Counted from the stretch's first letter, positions 1 through 9,408 are shown. The stretch: 64,000 bases of DNA from Flavobacteria bacterium RIFCSPLOWO2_12_FULL_35_11 (GCA_001800975.1 MGWK01000007.1:1-64000); one strand, 5' to 3'. The notes: generated from the letters alone by a model not told the origin. Translations and numbers: made by a program.

Positions 1-1
1 A

Positions 2-82
2 ACAGCATTAACTTTGGTGCAATTCATCAATAAATTTATTTTTGAAAGACCAATTAATAATATTAAAACACAAATAATTTAA
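2..82 (+). CDS. Possible 3' end of an upstream gene (partial)
   Basis: An open frame runs from the window edge to a TAA at 80-82 and reads as 26 residues ending in FERPINNIKTQII. It is too short to assign to a family. Codon use and the hydrophobic/basic mix fit a real C-terminus, but a chance open frame is possible. It would be co-directional with the next gene, 60 bases downstream. Confidence 0.3.
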   Translation, partial: TALTLVQFINKFIFERPINNIKTQII

Positions 83-142
83 TTACACCCAACGGGTTAG
101 TATAAACCAATTTGCTGCATATTTTTAAAATAACAAACAAAA

Positions 143-661
143 ATGATTATTAGAGAATTAAACGGAATAAAACCAATTTTTGGTGAAGATTGTTTTATAG
201 CGGAGACTGCCGTAATTATTGGGGAAGTGATTATGGGGAACCAATGCAGCATTTGGTACAATGCCGTTATAAGAGGCGATGTGCATTACATAAAAATGGG
301 CAATAAGGTGAATGTGCAAGATGGAGCCGTAATTCACGCCACCTATAAAAAATCGCCAACAAATATAGGAAACAATGTATCAATTGGCCACAATGCCATG
401 GTTCATGGGTGCACCATTCACGACAATGTTTTGGTGGGAATGGGCGCCATTATTATGGACGATTGTATCGTGGAAAGCAATTCAATTATTGCTGCCGGTG
501 CGGTTGTCACAAAAGGAACGCACATTAAATCTGGATGTATTTATGCAGGAATGCCTGCTAAAAAAATAAAAGATATCAGCGAAGAATTAATTTCAGGCGA
601 AATAAACAGAATTGCTGATAACTACGTTAAATATGCCGGTTGGTATAAGGAGGGGAAATAG
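143..661 (+). CDS. Gamma-carbonic anhydrase-like hexapeptide-repeat protein
   Basis: A 172-residue left-handed beta-helix protein of the YrdA/PaaY/CaiE group. The hexapeptide pattern is visible from about residue 15 to 135, for example VIRGDVHYIKMGNKVNVQDG (residues 42-61) followed by VIHA, and NIGNNVSIGHNAMVHG around residues 74-89. The His residues of the metal site (in VIHA, IGHNAMVHG) are retained, so a zinc-bound trimer is likely. The C-terminal helix, with KYAGWYKEGK, is typical of the family. Many members lack proven carbonic anhydrase activity, so the reaction is left open. The ATG at 143 gives the usual family length (170-175 aa). It is followed by a 65-base gap and then the convergent lipB. 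Confidence 0.85.
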   Translation: MIIRELNGIKPIFGEDCFIAETAVIIGEVIMGNQCSIWYNAVIRGDVHYIKMGNKVNVQDGAVIHATYKKSPTNIGNNVSIGHNAMVHGCTIHDNVLVGMGAIIMDDCIVESNSIIAAGAVVTKGTHIKSGCIYAGMPAKKIKDISEELISGEINRIADNYVKYAGWYKEGK

Positions 662-726
662 TTATAAGGTTTAAGTTTAAAAAGTATAATCGCAAATCCG
701 TTAAATATTCAATTTTTCAATCTTTA

Positions 727-1422
727 CTAACCTTCAAATTCCGCTTCAAACAATGCTGAGAAATGTTTTAAAATCTTTTCTTTTACTTCTTCCATAGGAA
801 TTTTTGCATTCAATTCGGCTTCCAAAGAAGTCACCGATTTCCCTTTAATTCCGCAGGGAATAATATTGTCGAAATAGCCCAAATTGGTGTTTACATTCAG
901 CGCAAAACCGTGCATGGTCACCCAACGGCTGGTTCGCACGCCCAAAGCGCAAATTTTTCTTGCAAACGGTGTTCCTACGCCAAGCCAAACTCCGGTTTCG
1001 CCTTCACTACGCCCACATTTTAGACCGTATTCATCAAGTGTTAATATGATAACTTCTTCTAAAAATCGCAGGTATTTGTGAATATCAGTAAAAAAATTGT
1101 CCAAATCCAAAATCGGATAGCCAACCAGTTGTCCGGGACCGTGATAGGTGATGTCGCCACCGCGATTTATTTTATAAAATGTGGCGCCTTTTTCGGTAAG
1201 TTGGGTTTCGTTCAGCAATAAATTATTCATATCGCCGCTTTTGCCCAAAGTGTACACATGAGGATGCTCCACAAACAAAAAATAATTTGGCGTTTTATAG
1301 TCGGTGTTGTTTTTTCTGTTCTCGATTTTAAGGTCGATGGTTTCCTGAAAAAGCACTTCCTGATAATTCCAGGTTTCTTTGTAATCTTTTAATCCTAAAT
1401 CAATTAACTTAATTTTCTTCAT
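727..1422 (-). CDS. lipB: Octanoyltransferase LipB
   Basis: Transfers octanoyl from acyl carrier protein to the lipoyl domains of 2-oxoacid dehydrogenases and the glycine cleavage H protein, the first step of lipoate synthesis in the cytoplasm. The signature [18 protein letters not shown] lies at residues 87-104. The catalytic pair expected for the family is present: Lys156 in [10 protein letters not shown] and Cys190 in IIPCGIKG. Length is 231 aa, as usual. The ATG overlaps the TGA of the small YqaE-like gene upstream (ATGA), so the two are probably translated from one mRNA. Confidence 0.96.
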   Translation of the reverse strand: MKKIKLIDLGLKDYKETWNYQEVLFQETIDLKIENRKNNTDYKTPNYFLFVEHPHVYTLGKSGDMNNLLLNETQLTEKGATFYKINRGGDITYHGPGQLVGYPILDLDNFFTDIHKYLRFLEEVIILTLDEYGLKCGRSEGETGVWLGVGTPFARKICALGVRTSRWVTMHGFALNVNTNLGYFDNIIPCGIKGKSVTSLEAELNAKIPMEEVKEKILKHFSALFEAEFEG

Positions 1423-1577
1423 CTATTGGGATTGTTATTAATAATTAAAGCTGCAATAACTCCCGGTATCCAACCCAAACATGTTAAAATAAAAACAATA
1501 ATAAATGAGCCACAGCCCTTGTCGATAACCGCCAAAGGAGGGAAAATAACACAAAGTATAACCCTAAAACAGCCCAT
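1419..1577 (-). CDS. YqaE/Pmp3 family small membrane protein
   Basis: A 52-residue protein starting [19 protein letters not shown], with a second hydrophobic segment [20 protein letters not shown]. The two-helix layout, FPPLAV and [10 protein letters not shown] are diagnostic of the YqaE/Pmp3 (UPF0057) proteolipids, which sit in the cytoplasmic membrane and in yeast help control membrane potential under salt or cold stress. The stop overlaps the lipB start by 4 bases (ATGA), so the gene leads a small operon with lipB. Two extra Cys in the N-terminal part (GCF, ILC) are unusual. It can be missed because of its size, and an opposite-strand open frame of 67 codons over it is a shadow. Confidence 0.88.
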   Translation of the reverse strand: MGCFRVILCVIFPPLAVIDKGCGSFIIVFILTCLGWIPGVIAALIINNNPNR

Positions 1578-1629
1578 TTTAAATTTTCTCAAAGGTCTAA
1601 AAAATAAATTTAGTTTACAACGTTTATAA

Positions 1630-1662
1630 TTGGAGCTACATTATAATTAAAATGTATTTTTG
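1630..1662 (+). promoter_or_regulatory. Bacteroidota-type promoter for gldA
   Basis: A TTG at 1630-1632 and TATTTTTG at 1655-1662, spaced by 22 bases, match the flavobacterial TTG-N17-23-TAnnTTTG pattern. The ATG of gldA is 16 bases after the -7 element, implying a very short 5' leader. Confidence 0.5.
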
Positions 1663-1678
1663 TTAAAATTCCTGATAA

Positions 1679-2572
1679 ATGTCTATTGAAGTTAAAAATA
1701 TAACCAAATTATACGGAGAACAGAAAGCGTTGAACAACGTGAGTTTTTCCATAAAAAAGGGGGAGATTGTTGGTTTTTTAGGACCGAATGGCGCCGGAAA
1801 ATCTACAATGATGAAAATAATCACGGGTTATATAAACGCTTCAGAAGGCGAAGTTTTCGTCAATAATTTTGACGTTTCCACCCACAAACTGGAATTGCAA
1901 AAAAGCATCGGTTATTTGCCGGAAAACAATCCGTTGTATTTGGATATGTACGTAAAGGAATATTTGCAGTTCAATGCCTCTGTGCATAAAATTCCGAAGG
2001 ATGAAATTGAAAATATAATCGTAAAAGTGGGTTTAATGCCCGAAGCGCATAAAAAAATAAACCAGCTTTCAAAAGGGTATCGCCAGCGCGTTGGTTTGGC
2101 GGCAGCCTTGTTGCACAATCCGGAAGTGTTGATTTTGGATGAACCAACCACAGGAATGGATCCTAACCAATTGGCGGAAATACGAAGTTTGATTAAAGAT
2201 GTGGGAAAAGATAAAACTGTGCTTTTTTCGACCCATATTTTGCAGGAAGTTGAGGCTGTTTGCGACCGGGTTATTTTAATTCACAACGGGAAAATTATTG
2301 CCGATAAAAATTTAAAGGAATTGACAGGAAATCAGGAGCAGGTAATTGAGGTTGAATTCGATTATAAAGTTGAAAAACAGCTGGTAGCAAACATTCCACA
2401 TTTAAAATCTGCCAACAATGTGCACGACACCATTTGGGAACTGACCTTTGACACTTCAAAAGATATGCGTCCGGCCGTTTTTGATTTTGCCCACGACAAC
2501 GGATTAAAAACTTTGAATTTGACCGCCAAAAACAAAAATTTGGAACGTTTATTCAGGGAGCTTACTGCTTAA
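1679..2572 (+). CDS. gldA: Gliding motility ABC transporter ATPase GldA
   Basis: A 297-residue ATPase of the ABC-2 exporter class. Walker A GPNGAGKST is at residues 35-43, the signature LSKGYRQRV at 130-138, and Walker B with DEPTTGMD at 154-161, followed by the switch-His loop FSTHILQEVE. The C-terminal 80 residues, after EVEAVCDRVILIHNGKII, form the extension found in GldA of Flavobacterium johnsoniae. GldA pairs with the membrane proteins GldF and GldG, which are not in this window, as is common in the family. The gene stands alone between convergent dnaE and divergent yqaE-lipB. A general ABC-2 ATPase remains possible, but length and sequence fit GldA closely. Confidence 0.88.
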   Translation: MSIEVKNITKLYGEQKALNNVSFSIKKGEIVGFLGPNGAGKSTMMKIITGYINASEGEVFVNNFDVSTHKLELQKSIGYLPENNPLYLDMYVKEYLQFNASVHKIPKDEIENIIVKVGLMPEAHKKINQLSKGYRQRVGLAAALLHNPEVLILDEPTTGMDPNQLAEIRSLIKDVGKDKTVLFSTHILQEVEAVCDRVILIHNGKIIADKNLKELTGNQEQVIEVEFDYKVEKQLVANIPHLKSANNVHDTIWELTFDTSKDMRPAVFDFAHDNGLKTLNLTAKNKNLERLFRELTA

Positions 2573-2601
2573 AAGAACCAATAACCAAGAACCAACAAAA
2601 T

Positions 2602-5600
2602 TTAATTCAGCTTAAAATTGATTTCTTCATTTTTAAGAACTTTCAAAAAAGCGTTGTCTACTTTAACTTTTACCGATTTGCTGTGTAAATTTAGGCTTAC
2701 GTTTTCTGCCAAATCATAAACAACGAAATCTAAAGGAACCGTACCTTCATTTTCTTTCAGAATTTTATGAATTTCTTCAATTTTATTTTTGTCAATTTTA
2801 TTGATATCTAAGCGAATGGTTATTTTTTTAGTTTGTTTCTCCAATACATCCTGAAGAATTTGAATGTCGGTAAAATTCACCCTTGGTTCGCTCAGTTTGC
2901 CGTCTTTATTCCGCCATCCGGCAGTAACAGAAACCCTGATTTGACGAAAAGCGTCTTCAAACAAATAAGGTTTAAATTTTAAATAATCGTCCTTAAAAAT
3001 TCTGAATTCGTGGCTGTCGCTGTAATCCACCACTGTAAATGAGCCCCATTCATTTCCGTTTTGGGAAGTTTTATGTTGCACATCTGTCAAAATTCCCGAA
3101 AAAGTCATGGTGGAACCTACATATTTGTTGAGATCCTCTTTAAAAACACGCACTGTCGAATTGCAGAAATAATCGATTTCATTTCTAAATTCATCAAGCG
3201 GATGGCCTGAAATATAAATGCCGACCATTTCTTTTTCTCTAGACAATTTATACATCATTCCCCATTTTTCGGCAGACGGGATTTCTGGCTCCGGAAATTG
3301 AATTTCAGAAGCTTCTCCAAAAAGTGACACTTGGGCGGAGTTTTTATTTTCCTGAAATTTACTTCCATAACGAATAGCACGTTCAATAAAAGAAACTCCT
3401 TTTTCGTCTGGTTGATAATATTGTGCTCGGTGCACATTTGTAAAGGAATCAAATCCTCCGGCCATCGCCAATCCGTCAAAAGCTTTTTTGGTGGCTGCGC
3501 GCAAATCGACGCGTTTGGTCAAGTCGAAAATAGAGGTGTAGTTCTCGTTTTTCTTGCGTTCTTCAACAATGGCGGCAACTGCCGAGGCACCAACCCCCTT
3601 AATGGCGCCCATTCCAAAACGGATGGCACCTTCCTTGTTTACCGCAAATTTGTAATACGATTCATTAATGTCTGGTCCCAAAACTTTTATTCCCGCTCTT
3701 TTGCATTCTTCCATAAAAAAGGAAATTTGCTTAATGTCGCTCATATTGTTCGACAAAACCGCCGCCATAAATTCCGCAGGATAATTTGCTTTTAAATAGG
3801 CGGTTTGATAAGCGATATAGGCGTAACAAGTGGAGTGAGATTTGTTAAAAGCATATTCAGCAAAGGCTTCCCAATCTTTCCAGATTTTTTCCAGCACTTC
3901 CTCAGGATGATTATTTGCTTTTCCGCCTTTTATAAATTGAGGCTTCAATTTCACAAGCAGTTCCAAAATCTTTTTTCCCATCGCTTTACGCAATACATCT
4001 GCTTCACCTCTTGTAAAACCAGCAATTTTTTGGGAAAGCAACATCACCTGTTCCTGATAAACAGTGACGCCGTAAGTTTCTTTCAGAATTTCCTCCATCA
4101 CCGGCAAGTCATATTCAATGGCTTCTTCTCCGTGTTTACGCATAATAAACAAGGGAATGTATTCCATTGGTCCCGGACGGTACAAGGCGTTCATGGCAAT
4201 TAAATCGGCAAACTGGGTGGGTTTTAATGCTTTTAGGTGTTTTTGCATCCCAAAAGATTCATATTGAAATATTCCTATGGTTTCCCCGCGTTGAAAGAGT
4301 TCGTAAGTTTTTGGATCATCTAGAGGAAAATCGTCGGGAACCAGTTCTAGCCCATGTTTTCCTTTTATAATTTTTAGGGTATCTTTAATTAAAGACAATG
4401 TTTTTAATCCCAAAAAGTCCATTTTAAGCAAACCGGCGCTTTCAACCACATTATTGTCGAATTGCGTCACATACATATCAGTATCTTTCGCCGTGGCAAC
4501 CGGAATTAAATTGGTGATATTTTCGGGTGTAATAATTACGCCACACGCGTGGGTTCCCGTATTTCTGACAGAACCTTCCAGCGCACGCGCCTGATTTATG
4601 GTTTGCGCCGCTAAGTCGTCGCCGGCAGCAATTCTTCTGAGTTCATTTACATTTTCTAAATCTTCCGCCCTTAAACCTTTAATGATTGCTTTGCTTTTTT
4701 CGTCTTCCCCAAAAATGTTTTTAAGTTTAACCAGCGGAATCAATTTTGCAATTCTGTCGGCATCGGATAACGGCAAATCTAGCACACGTGCCGCATCTCT
4801 GATAGAAGATTTTGCGGCCATAGTGCCATAAGTGATTATTTGCGCAACCTGGCTTGCGCCGTATTTTTGAATCACAAAATCAATCACTTTTTGTCGGCCT
4901 TCATCATCAAAATCAATATCGATATCGGGAAGCGACACACGATCCGGATTCAAGAAACGCTCAAAAAGTAAATCGTATTTAATGGGGTCAATATTGGTGA
5001 TCCACAAACAATAAGCAACTACGGAACCAGCTGCCGAACCTCGTCCCGGTCCAACAGCAACGTCCATTTTACGTGCTTCCAAAATAAAATCCCAAACTAT
5101 TAAAAAGTAACCCGGATAGCCGGTTTTTTTTATAACTGATAATTCAAAATCAAGCCGTTCAATAATGTCGTCCTCCAATATTTCGCCATATCTTAATTTG
5201 GCGCCTTCAAAAGTCAAATGACGTAAATAGGCATTTTCGCCTCTCACACCGCCATCTTTTTCATCTTCCGGATTTATAAATTCCTGCGGAATGGCAAATT
5301 TCGGCAACAGTACATTACGCGCCAACGTATAAATTTCTACTTTGTCGGCGATTTCCTGAATATTGGTAATGGCTTCCGGCAAATCGGCGAACAAACTTTT
5401 CATTTGTTCCTGGGTTTTGAAATAATATTCACTATTTGGCAAACCATAACGATAACCCCTTCCTTTTCCAATGGGCGTAGCCATTTTTTCACCATCTTTT
5501 ACGCACAATAAAATATCGTGCGCCGTTGATTCCTCCTGATTTGTGTAATACGTATTGTTGGTGGCTATTAATTTTACCTGGTGCTTCTTTGAAAATTCAA

Positions 5601-6978
5601 TAAGCACTTCATTTACGTGATTTTCATTTTCCTGATCGTGGCGCATCACTTCCAAATAAAAATCTTCGCCGAATTGTTCTTTCCACCAAAGCAATGCTTC
5701 CTCAGCTTGTTTTTCGCCAACATTTAAAATTTTACTCGGGATTTCACCAAATAAATTTCCTGAAAGCACAATTAAATCATCTTTGTACTGTTCAATAATG
5801 TTTTTATCGATTCGCGGAATGTAATAGAATCCATCGGTATTGGAAATCGACGACATTTTGGCCAAATTATGATAGCCGTTTTTGTTTTTTGCTAAAATAA
5901 CAATGTGGTAGCCATTGTCTTTTTGAGATTTGTCTGTATGATTTTCACACACATAAAATTCACAGCCCAAAATGGGTTTTATGGGAAGTTTTGCTTCTTG
6001 GCCTTCCGCTAAATTTTCGTTGAAATTTTCGATGGATTTGTTGTAATCCAGCGCTTCTTTTATAAAGTAAAAAGCACCCATCATATTTCCGGTATCGGTT
6101 AAGGCAACCGCCGGCATTTTGTATTTTATGGCAGCTTGAAGCAGGTTGCTTACGCTGGAAGTTGACTGTAAAATGGAAAATTGTGAATGACAATGCAAAT
6201 GCGCGAAATTTGTATTTTCAAGGACTTTGTTTGTGTCTTTAACAGGTTTTATATCTTCAGAATTTTCTTCTGATTTTATTTTTAATTTTTTACTTTCTTT
6301 TTTTAAATCGATATGTTTTAAGCCGATGAAATCAATAGTGGTCGGATTTTTGGCTTCAAACGTTTCAAAATAATCCGAAGAAACTTTAAGTTCTTCTTTC
6401 GTAAAAACCCTTTTCCGAATTAATTCTAAAAAACAACGCGTTGTGGCTTCCACATCGGCAGTTGCGTTGTGCGCTTCGCCAAAAGGGGCATTGAATAAAA
6501 ATTGGTGCAATTCGGTTAAAGTTGGGTATTTAAATTTACCGCCTCTTCCGCCTTTCAGTTCGCATAAAATTGCCGTGGTTTCGGTACAGGTGTCCAATAC
6601 TGGCAAAACATTTAAATTGGTGTCCAATTCTTTTCTGTGAAATTCACAACCCATAATATTAAGGTCGAACTTTACATTTTGGCCAACAACAAATGTAGAT
6701 TTCGCAAGCACCTCATTAAAAAGTTGCAAAACAACAGCTAAATCTTCCCCTTTTTCTTCGGCCAATTGGGTTGAAATTCCGTGAATCTGCTCAACATCGT
6801 AAGGAATATTATAGCCTTCCGGTTTGATCATAAAATCTTTTTGTTCAATTAATTCGCCATACTTGTCATGCAGCTGCCACGCAATTTGAACACATCTTGG
6901 CCAATTGTCAATGTCGGTAATTGGAGCATTCCAATTTTTAGGTAAACCGGTGGTTTCTGTGTCAAAAATTAAAAACAT
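2602..6978 (-). CDS. dnaE: DNA polymerase III alpha subunit with N-terminal DnaQ-type exonuclease
   Basis: The replicative polymerase, 1458 aa, about 300 longer than E. coli DnaE because a proofreading domain is fused at the N-terminus. Exonuclease domain (about 1-190): ExoI FDTETTG with Asp6/Glu8, ExoII GQNVKFDLN at 99-107, ExoIII His170...Asp175. PHP domain from about 257 with HLHCHSQFS. Polymerase: GPGRGSAAGS at 643-652, catalytic PDIDIDFDD at 684-692 and a third Asp in KMDFLGL (854). Then a tandem HhH region (GMGAIKGVGASAVAAI) and an OB domain (MTFSGILTDVQH). Fusions of this kind are known in Bacteroidota, so the cell may not need a separate epsilon subunit. It is transcribed toward gldA with only 29 bases between the stops and no strong hairpin. 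Confidence 0.96.
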   Translation of the reverse strand: MFLIFDTETTGLPKNWNAPITDIDNWPRCVQIAWQLHDKYGELIEQKDFMIKPEGYNIPYDVEQIHGISTQLAEEKGEDLAVVLQLFNEVLAKSTFVVGQNVKFDLNIMGCEFHRKELDTNLNVLPVLDTCTETTAILCELKGGRGGKFKYPTLTELHQFLFNAPFGEAHNATADVEATTRCFLELIRKRVFTKEELKVSSDYFETFEAKNPTTIDFIGLKHIDLKKESKKLKIKSEENSEDIKPVKDTNKVLENTNFAHLHCHSQFSILQSTSSVSNLLQAAIKYKMPAVALTDTGNMMGAFYFIKEALDYNKSIENFNENLAEGQEAKLPIKPILGCEFYVCENHTDKSQKDNGYHIVILAKNKNGYHNLAKMSSISNTDGFYYIPRIDKNIIEQYKDDLIVLSGNLFGEIPSKILNVGEKQAEEALLWWKEQFGEDFYLEVMRHDQENENHVNEVLIEFSKKHQVKLIATNNTYYTNQEESTAHDILLCVKDGEKMATPIGKGRGYRYGLPNSEYYFKTQEQMKSLFADLPEAITNIQEIADKVEIYTLARNVLLPKFAIPQEFINPEDEKDGGVRGENAYLRHLTFEGAKLRYGEILEDDIIERLDFELSVIKKTGYPGYFLIVWDFILEARKMDVAVGPGRGSAAGSVVAYCLWITNIDPIKYDLLFERFLNPDRVSLPDIDIDFDDEGRQKVIDFVIQKYGASQVAQIITYGTMAAKSSIRDAARVLDLPLSDADRIAKLIPLVKLKNIFGEDEKSKAIIKGLRAEDLENVNELRRIAAGDDLAAQTINQARALEGSVRNTGTHACGVIITPENITNLIPVATAKDTDMYVTQFDNNVVESAGLLKMDFLGLKTLSLIKDTLKIIKGKHGLELVPDDFPLDDPKTYELFQRGETIGIFQYESFGMQKHLKALKPTQFADLIAMNALYRPGPMEYIPLFIMRKHGEEAIEYDLPVMEEILKETYGVTVYQEQVMLLSQKIAGFTRGEADVLRKAMGKKILELLVKLKPQFIKGGKANNHPEEVLEKIWKDWEAFAEYAFNKSHSTCYAYIAYQTAYLKANYPAEFMAAVLSNNMSDIKQISFFMEECKRAGIKVLGPDINESYYKFAVNKEGAIRFGMGAIKGVGASAVAAIVEERKKNENYTSIFDLTKRVDLRAATKKAFDGLAMAGGFDSFTNVHRAQYYQPDEKGVSFIERAIRYGSKFQENKNSAQVSLFGEASEIQFPEPEIPSAEKWGMMYKLSREKEMVGIYISGHPLDEFRNEIDYFCNSTVRVFKEDLNKYVGSTMTFSGILTDVQHKTSQNGNEWGSFTVVDYSDSHEFRIFKDDYLKFKPYLFEDAFRQIRVSVTAGWRNKDGKLSEPRVNFTDIQILQDVLEKQTKKITIRLDINKIDKNKIEEIHKILKENEGTVPLDFVVYDLAENVSLNLHSKSVKVKVDNAFLKVLKNEEINFKLN

Positions 6979-7375
6979 GTGGCTGAATTTTTTGCTGATA
7001 AATGAGTTTTTAAAAGTAACAATTTAATAAATTTTTGACTTCCATAGTTTGGTTTTTTTATTAACAATCCTAAATTTTTCTTAAATGTTTAAAGGAAACA
7101 GAAAATGCCAAATGACTTCATACAGAAACCTATAAAATAGTGTAGAAATCACAAAAGAAATCAAAGATTTGTATGATTGCAGTGTAAGATACCATTCCTG
7201 TTTATTCATTTTTGGGCATTAATTTACCGTCGAAAGTACTTTTATGATAAACATTTTTGGGATTTAAAAGATTGGAGTAAAATATGCTGAAATTGAACGT
7301 ATTATTTGAAATTATCTTGTTATATTTGCAACCCTAATTAATAACCAAGGTTTCGTACCTTAAAATTTAAAAAAG
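6979..7375. other. Intergenic region between dnaE and rpsP
   Basis: A 397-base AT-rich spacer between divergent genes that must hold both promoters. On the plus strand TATATTTG (7321-7328) fits a -7 element for rpsP; a -33 TTG at the usual distance is lacking (nearest at 7293-7295, 25 bases away). A short hairpin, AAGGT/ACCTT at 7347-7361, lies in the presumed rpsP leader just before its ATG. No open frame of credible length was found. Confidence 0.4.
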
Positions 7376-7960
7376 ATGCCAGTAAAAATTAGATTACAAA
7401 GACACGGTAAAAAAGGAAAACCATTCTATTGGATCGTAGCCGCAGATGTGCGCTCAACAAGAGATGGTAAGTATTTAGAAAAAATTGGAACTTACAATCC
7501 AAACACAAATCCAGCAACCATCGACTTAGATGTTAATGGCGCTGTAAAATGGTTGCAAAACGGAGCACAACCAACAGACACTGCAAAAGCAATTTTATCT
7601 TATAAAGGCGCTTTGTTAAAAAATCATTTAGCAGGCGGTATTAAAAAGGGTGCTTTAACAGAAGAACAAGCTGAAGCAAAATTTCAAGCTTGGGTGGATG
7701 AAAAGGCAGGAAAAATTGATGCTAAAAAAGACAGTTTGGCAAAAGCTGAAACTGACGCAATTGCGAAAGCATTTGAAGCTGAAGTAAAAATAAATGAAGA
7801 GCGTAAAGCTGCTGTAAATGAAGCTCAAAATGCTGCAATTAAAGCTGAAGCCGACAAAAAAGATGCTGAAAAAGCTGCTAAAGAAGTAGTGGAAGAAGTA
7901 GCTCCTGAAACAATTGATGACGCACAAGCTGCAGCTTCAGAAGAAGGAAAAACCGAGTAA
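7376..7960 (+). CDS. rpsP: 30S ribosomal protein S16 with long acidic/Ala-rich tail
   Basis: The S16 core is residues 1-80 (MPVKIRLQRHGKKGKPFYWI at the start, then VRSTRDGKYLEKIGTYNPN). The core is followed by about 110 residues rich in Ala, Glu, Lys and Asp, predicted to be helical or disordered. Total length is 194 aa against about 80-90 in most bacteria. Such tails are common in Bacteroidota S16 and so are not a fusion artefact. The gene heads an operon with rimM (16 bases downstream) and tRNA-Ser. Confidence 0.96.
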   Translation: MPVKIRLQRHGKKGKPFYWIVAADVRSTRDGKYLEKIGTYNPNTNPATIDLDVNGAVKWLQNGAQPTDTAKAILSYKGALLKNHLAGGIKKGALTEEQAEAKFQAWVDEKAGKIDAKKDSLAKAETDAIAKAFEAEVKINEERKAAVNEAQNAAIKAEADKKDAEKAAKEVVEEVAPETIDDAQAAASEEGKTE

Positions 7961-7976
7961 TTAATTTTTAGCGATA

Positions 7977-8507
7977 ATGCGTAAAGAAGATTGTTTTTAT
8001 TTAGGCAAAATCGTTAGAAAACACAGTTTTAAAGGGGAAGTTGTTATCAAATTAGACACAGACGAACCGGAACTATACGAAGATTTGGAATCAGTATTTG
8101 TTGCTTTAGGCAATGACCTGGTTCCATTTTTTATTGTTGACAGTATTTTGCAAAAAGGAAATCAACTGCGCGTGCGATTTGAAGATGTGGAAAGTGAAGC
8201 AGATGCCGATGCCATTTTAGGATCGGAATTGTATCTGCCTATTGAATTTTTGCCAAAACTGACAGGAAATAAATTCTATTTTCACGAGGTTATTAACTTT
8301 GATATAGAAGATGTCAATTACGGCTATGTTGGTGTAATCACCGGCATTAATGATTCAACTGCCCAGCCATTGTTTGAGGTGAACTCGAACGGGACGGAAG
8401 TTTTTATCCCGATGATTGACCATTTTATCAAAAAAGTGGACAGAGAACATAAAAAAATTACCGTTGAAACCCCAAAAGGTTTAATTGAAATGTATTTGGG
8501 GAATTAA
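7977..8507 (+). CDS. rimM: Ribosome maturation factor RimM
   Basis: A 176-residue 16S rRNA processing factor that helps mature the 30S head around S19. The N-terminal beta-barrel is seen in YLGKIVRKHSFKGEVVIKLD, and the PRC-barrel C-terminal half in VIPMIDHFIKKVD-like sequence (FIPMIDHFIKKVDREHK). Its place right after rpsP is the conserved bacterial order (rpsP-rimM). The stop is only 6 bases before tRNA-Ser, so the tRNA is probably processed from the same transcript. Confidence 0.95.
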   Translation: MRKEDCFYLGKIVRKHSFKGEVVIKLDTDEPELYEDLESVFVALGNDLVPFFIVDSILQKGNQLRVRFEDVESEADADAILGSELYLPIEFLPKLTGNKFYFHEVINFDIEDVNYGYVGVITGINDSTAQPLFEVNSNGTEVFIPMIDHFIKKVDREHKKITVETPKGLIEMYLGN

Positions 8508-8513
8508 CAATTT

Positions 8514-8598
8514 AGAGAGGTGGCCGAGTGGACGATGGCGCACGCTTGGAAAGCGTGTATACGGCAACGTATCGAGGGTTCGAATCCCTTCCTCTCTG
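8514..8598 (+). tRNA. tRNA-Ser (GGA)
   Basis: A class II tRNA. The acceptor stem AGAGAGG (8514-8520) pairs with CCTCTCT (8591-8597), with G discriminator at 8598. The anticodon arm is CACGC-TTGGAAA-GCGTG, giving anticodon GGA. A long variable arm (TATACGGCAACGTA) and the T-loop TTCGAAT are present. CCA is not encoded, as usual in the phylum. Confidence 0.96.
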
Positions 8599-8694
8599 CA
8601 ATAAAAATTTAGTTAGAAAGTTAAAAGTATTTAGAAAAAGCGTTTTTAATCACTTTTAACTTTCAAATCTTCCAACCTTCCAACTTCCAGCTAA

Positions 8695-9405
8695 ATGAAA
8701 CCATTCCAATTCAAGCAATTTGCCATTCAACAAGATAAAACAGCGATGAAAGTCGGTACCGATGGTGTTTTGTTGGGCGCTTGGGTGAATTTGGATTTTA
8801 ATCCGAACAGTATTTTGGATATTGGCGCCGGCACAGGTTTAATCGCTTTAATGATGGCGCAGCGATGTGATGCGGAAACCATTGATGCCATTGAATTAAA
8901 TGATGCTGCTTATGAACAAACGGTTGAAAATTTTGAAAACAGCGATTGGGGAGACAGATTGTTTTGTTACCACGCTTCTTTAGCTGAATTCACCGATGAA
9001 ATTGATGAGAAATACGATTTCATCATTTCAAATCCGCCTTTTTATACTTCCACCTATAAGGAACTTTCAGAAGAACGTGCCATGGCGCGCCATGCAGAAA
9101 GTTTAACGTATGCTGATTTATTGGAATCAACTTCAAAATTATTGTCGGAAAATGGCAATTGTGCGTTTATAATTCCTTTTGAGGAAGAAGAAAACTTTCT
9201 TAAAATTGCCGCAGAGAACCAACTTTATCCAAACAGAATCACAAGAGTTAGAGGAGCCATAAATTCAGCAGTTAAAAGAAGCCTGCTTCAATTTTCATTT
9301 CTGAAAACTGAAATAGCCCTCAGTGAATTAACACTTGAATTGTCAAGACTCAATTATACGGAAGATTATAAAAGTTTGGTTCAGGATTTTTACCTGAAAT
9401 TGTAA
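8695..9405 (+). CDS. trmN6: tRNA1(Val) (adenine(37)-N6)-methyltransferase
   Basis: A Rossmann-fold SAM-dependent methyltransferase of 236 aa in the YfiC/TrmN6 family, which makes m6A37 in tRNA-Val. The opening FKQFAIQQDKTAMKVGTDGV is typical. The SAM motif DIGAGTGL is at 42-49 and the N6-adenine motif NPPF at 113-116. It lies downstream of tRNA-Ser after a 96-base spacer rich in CTTCCAAC repeats. The substrate is inferred from family membership. Confidence 0.9.
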   Translation: MKPFQFKQFAIQQDKTAMKVGTDGVLLGAWVNLDFNPNSILDIGAGTGLIALMMAQRCDAETIDAIELNDAAYEQTVENFENSDWGDRLFCYHASLAEFTDEIDEKYDFIISNPPFYTSTYKELSEERAMARHAESLTYADLLESTSKLLSENGNCAFIIPFEEEENFLKIAAENQLYPNRITRVRGAINSAVKRSLLQFSFLKTEIALSELTLELSRLNYTEDYKSLVQDFYLKL

Positions 9406-9408
9406 CAA

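Noticed and set aside
1426-1629. 67-codon plus-strand open frame between lipB and gldA
   Set aside because: It is antisense to the YqaE-like gene, whose protein matches a known family; the plus frame shows no family pattern.
3255-6640. Several 60-150 codon frames inside dnaE on both strands
   Set aside because: They overlap the polymerase in other frames and show no family pattern.
7321-7328. Full promoter for rpsP
   Set aside because: The -7 element is good but no TTG lies at 17-23 bases, so only the -7 element is mentioned.
7655-7927. 90-codon minus-strand frame over the rpsP tail
   Set aside because: A Phe/Ser-rich reading that mirrors the low-complexity Ala/Glu/Lys tail of S16.
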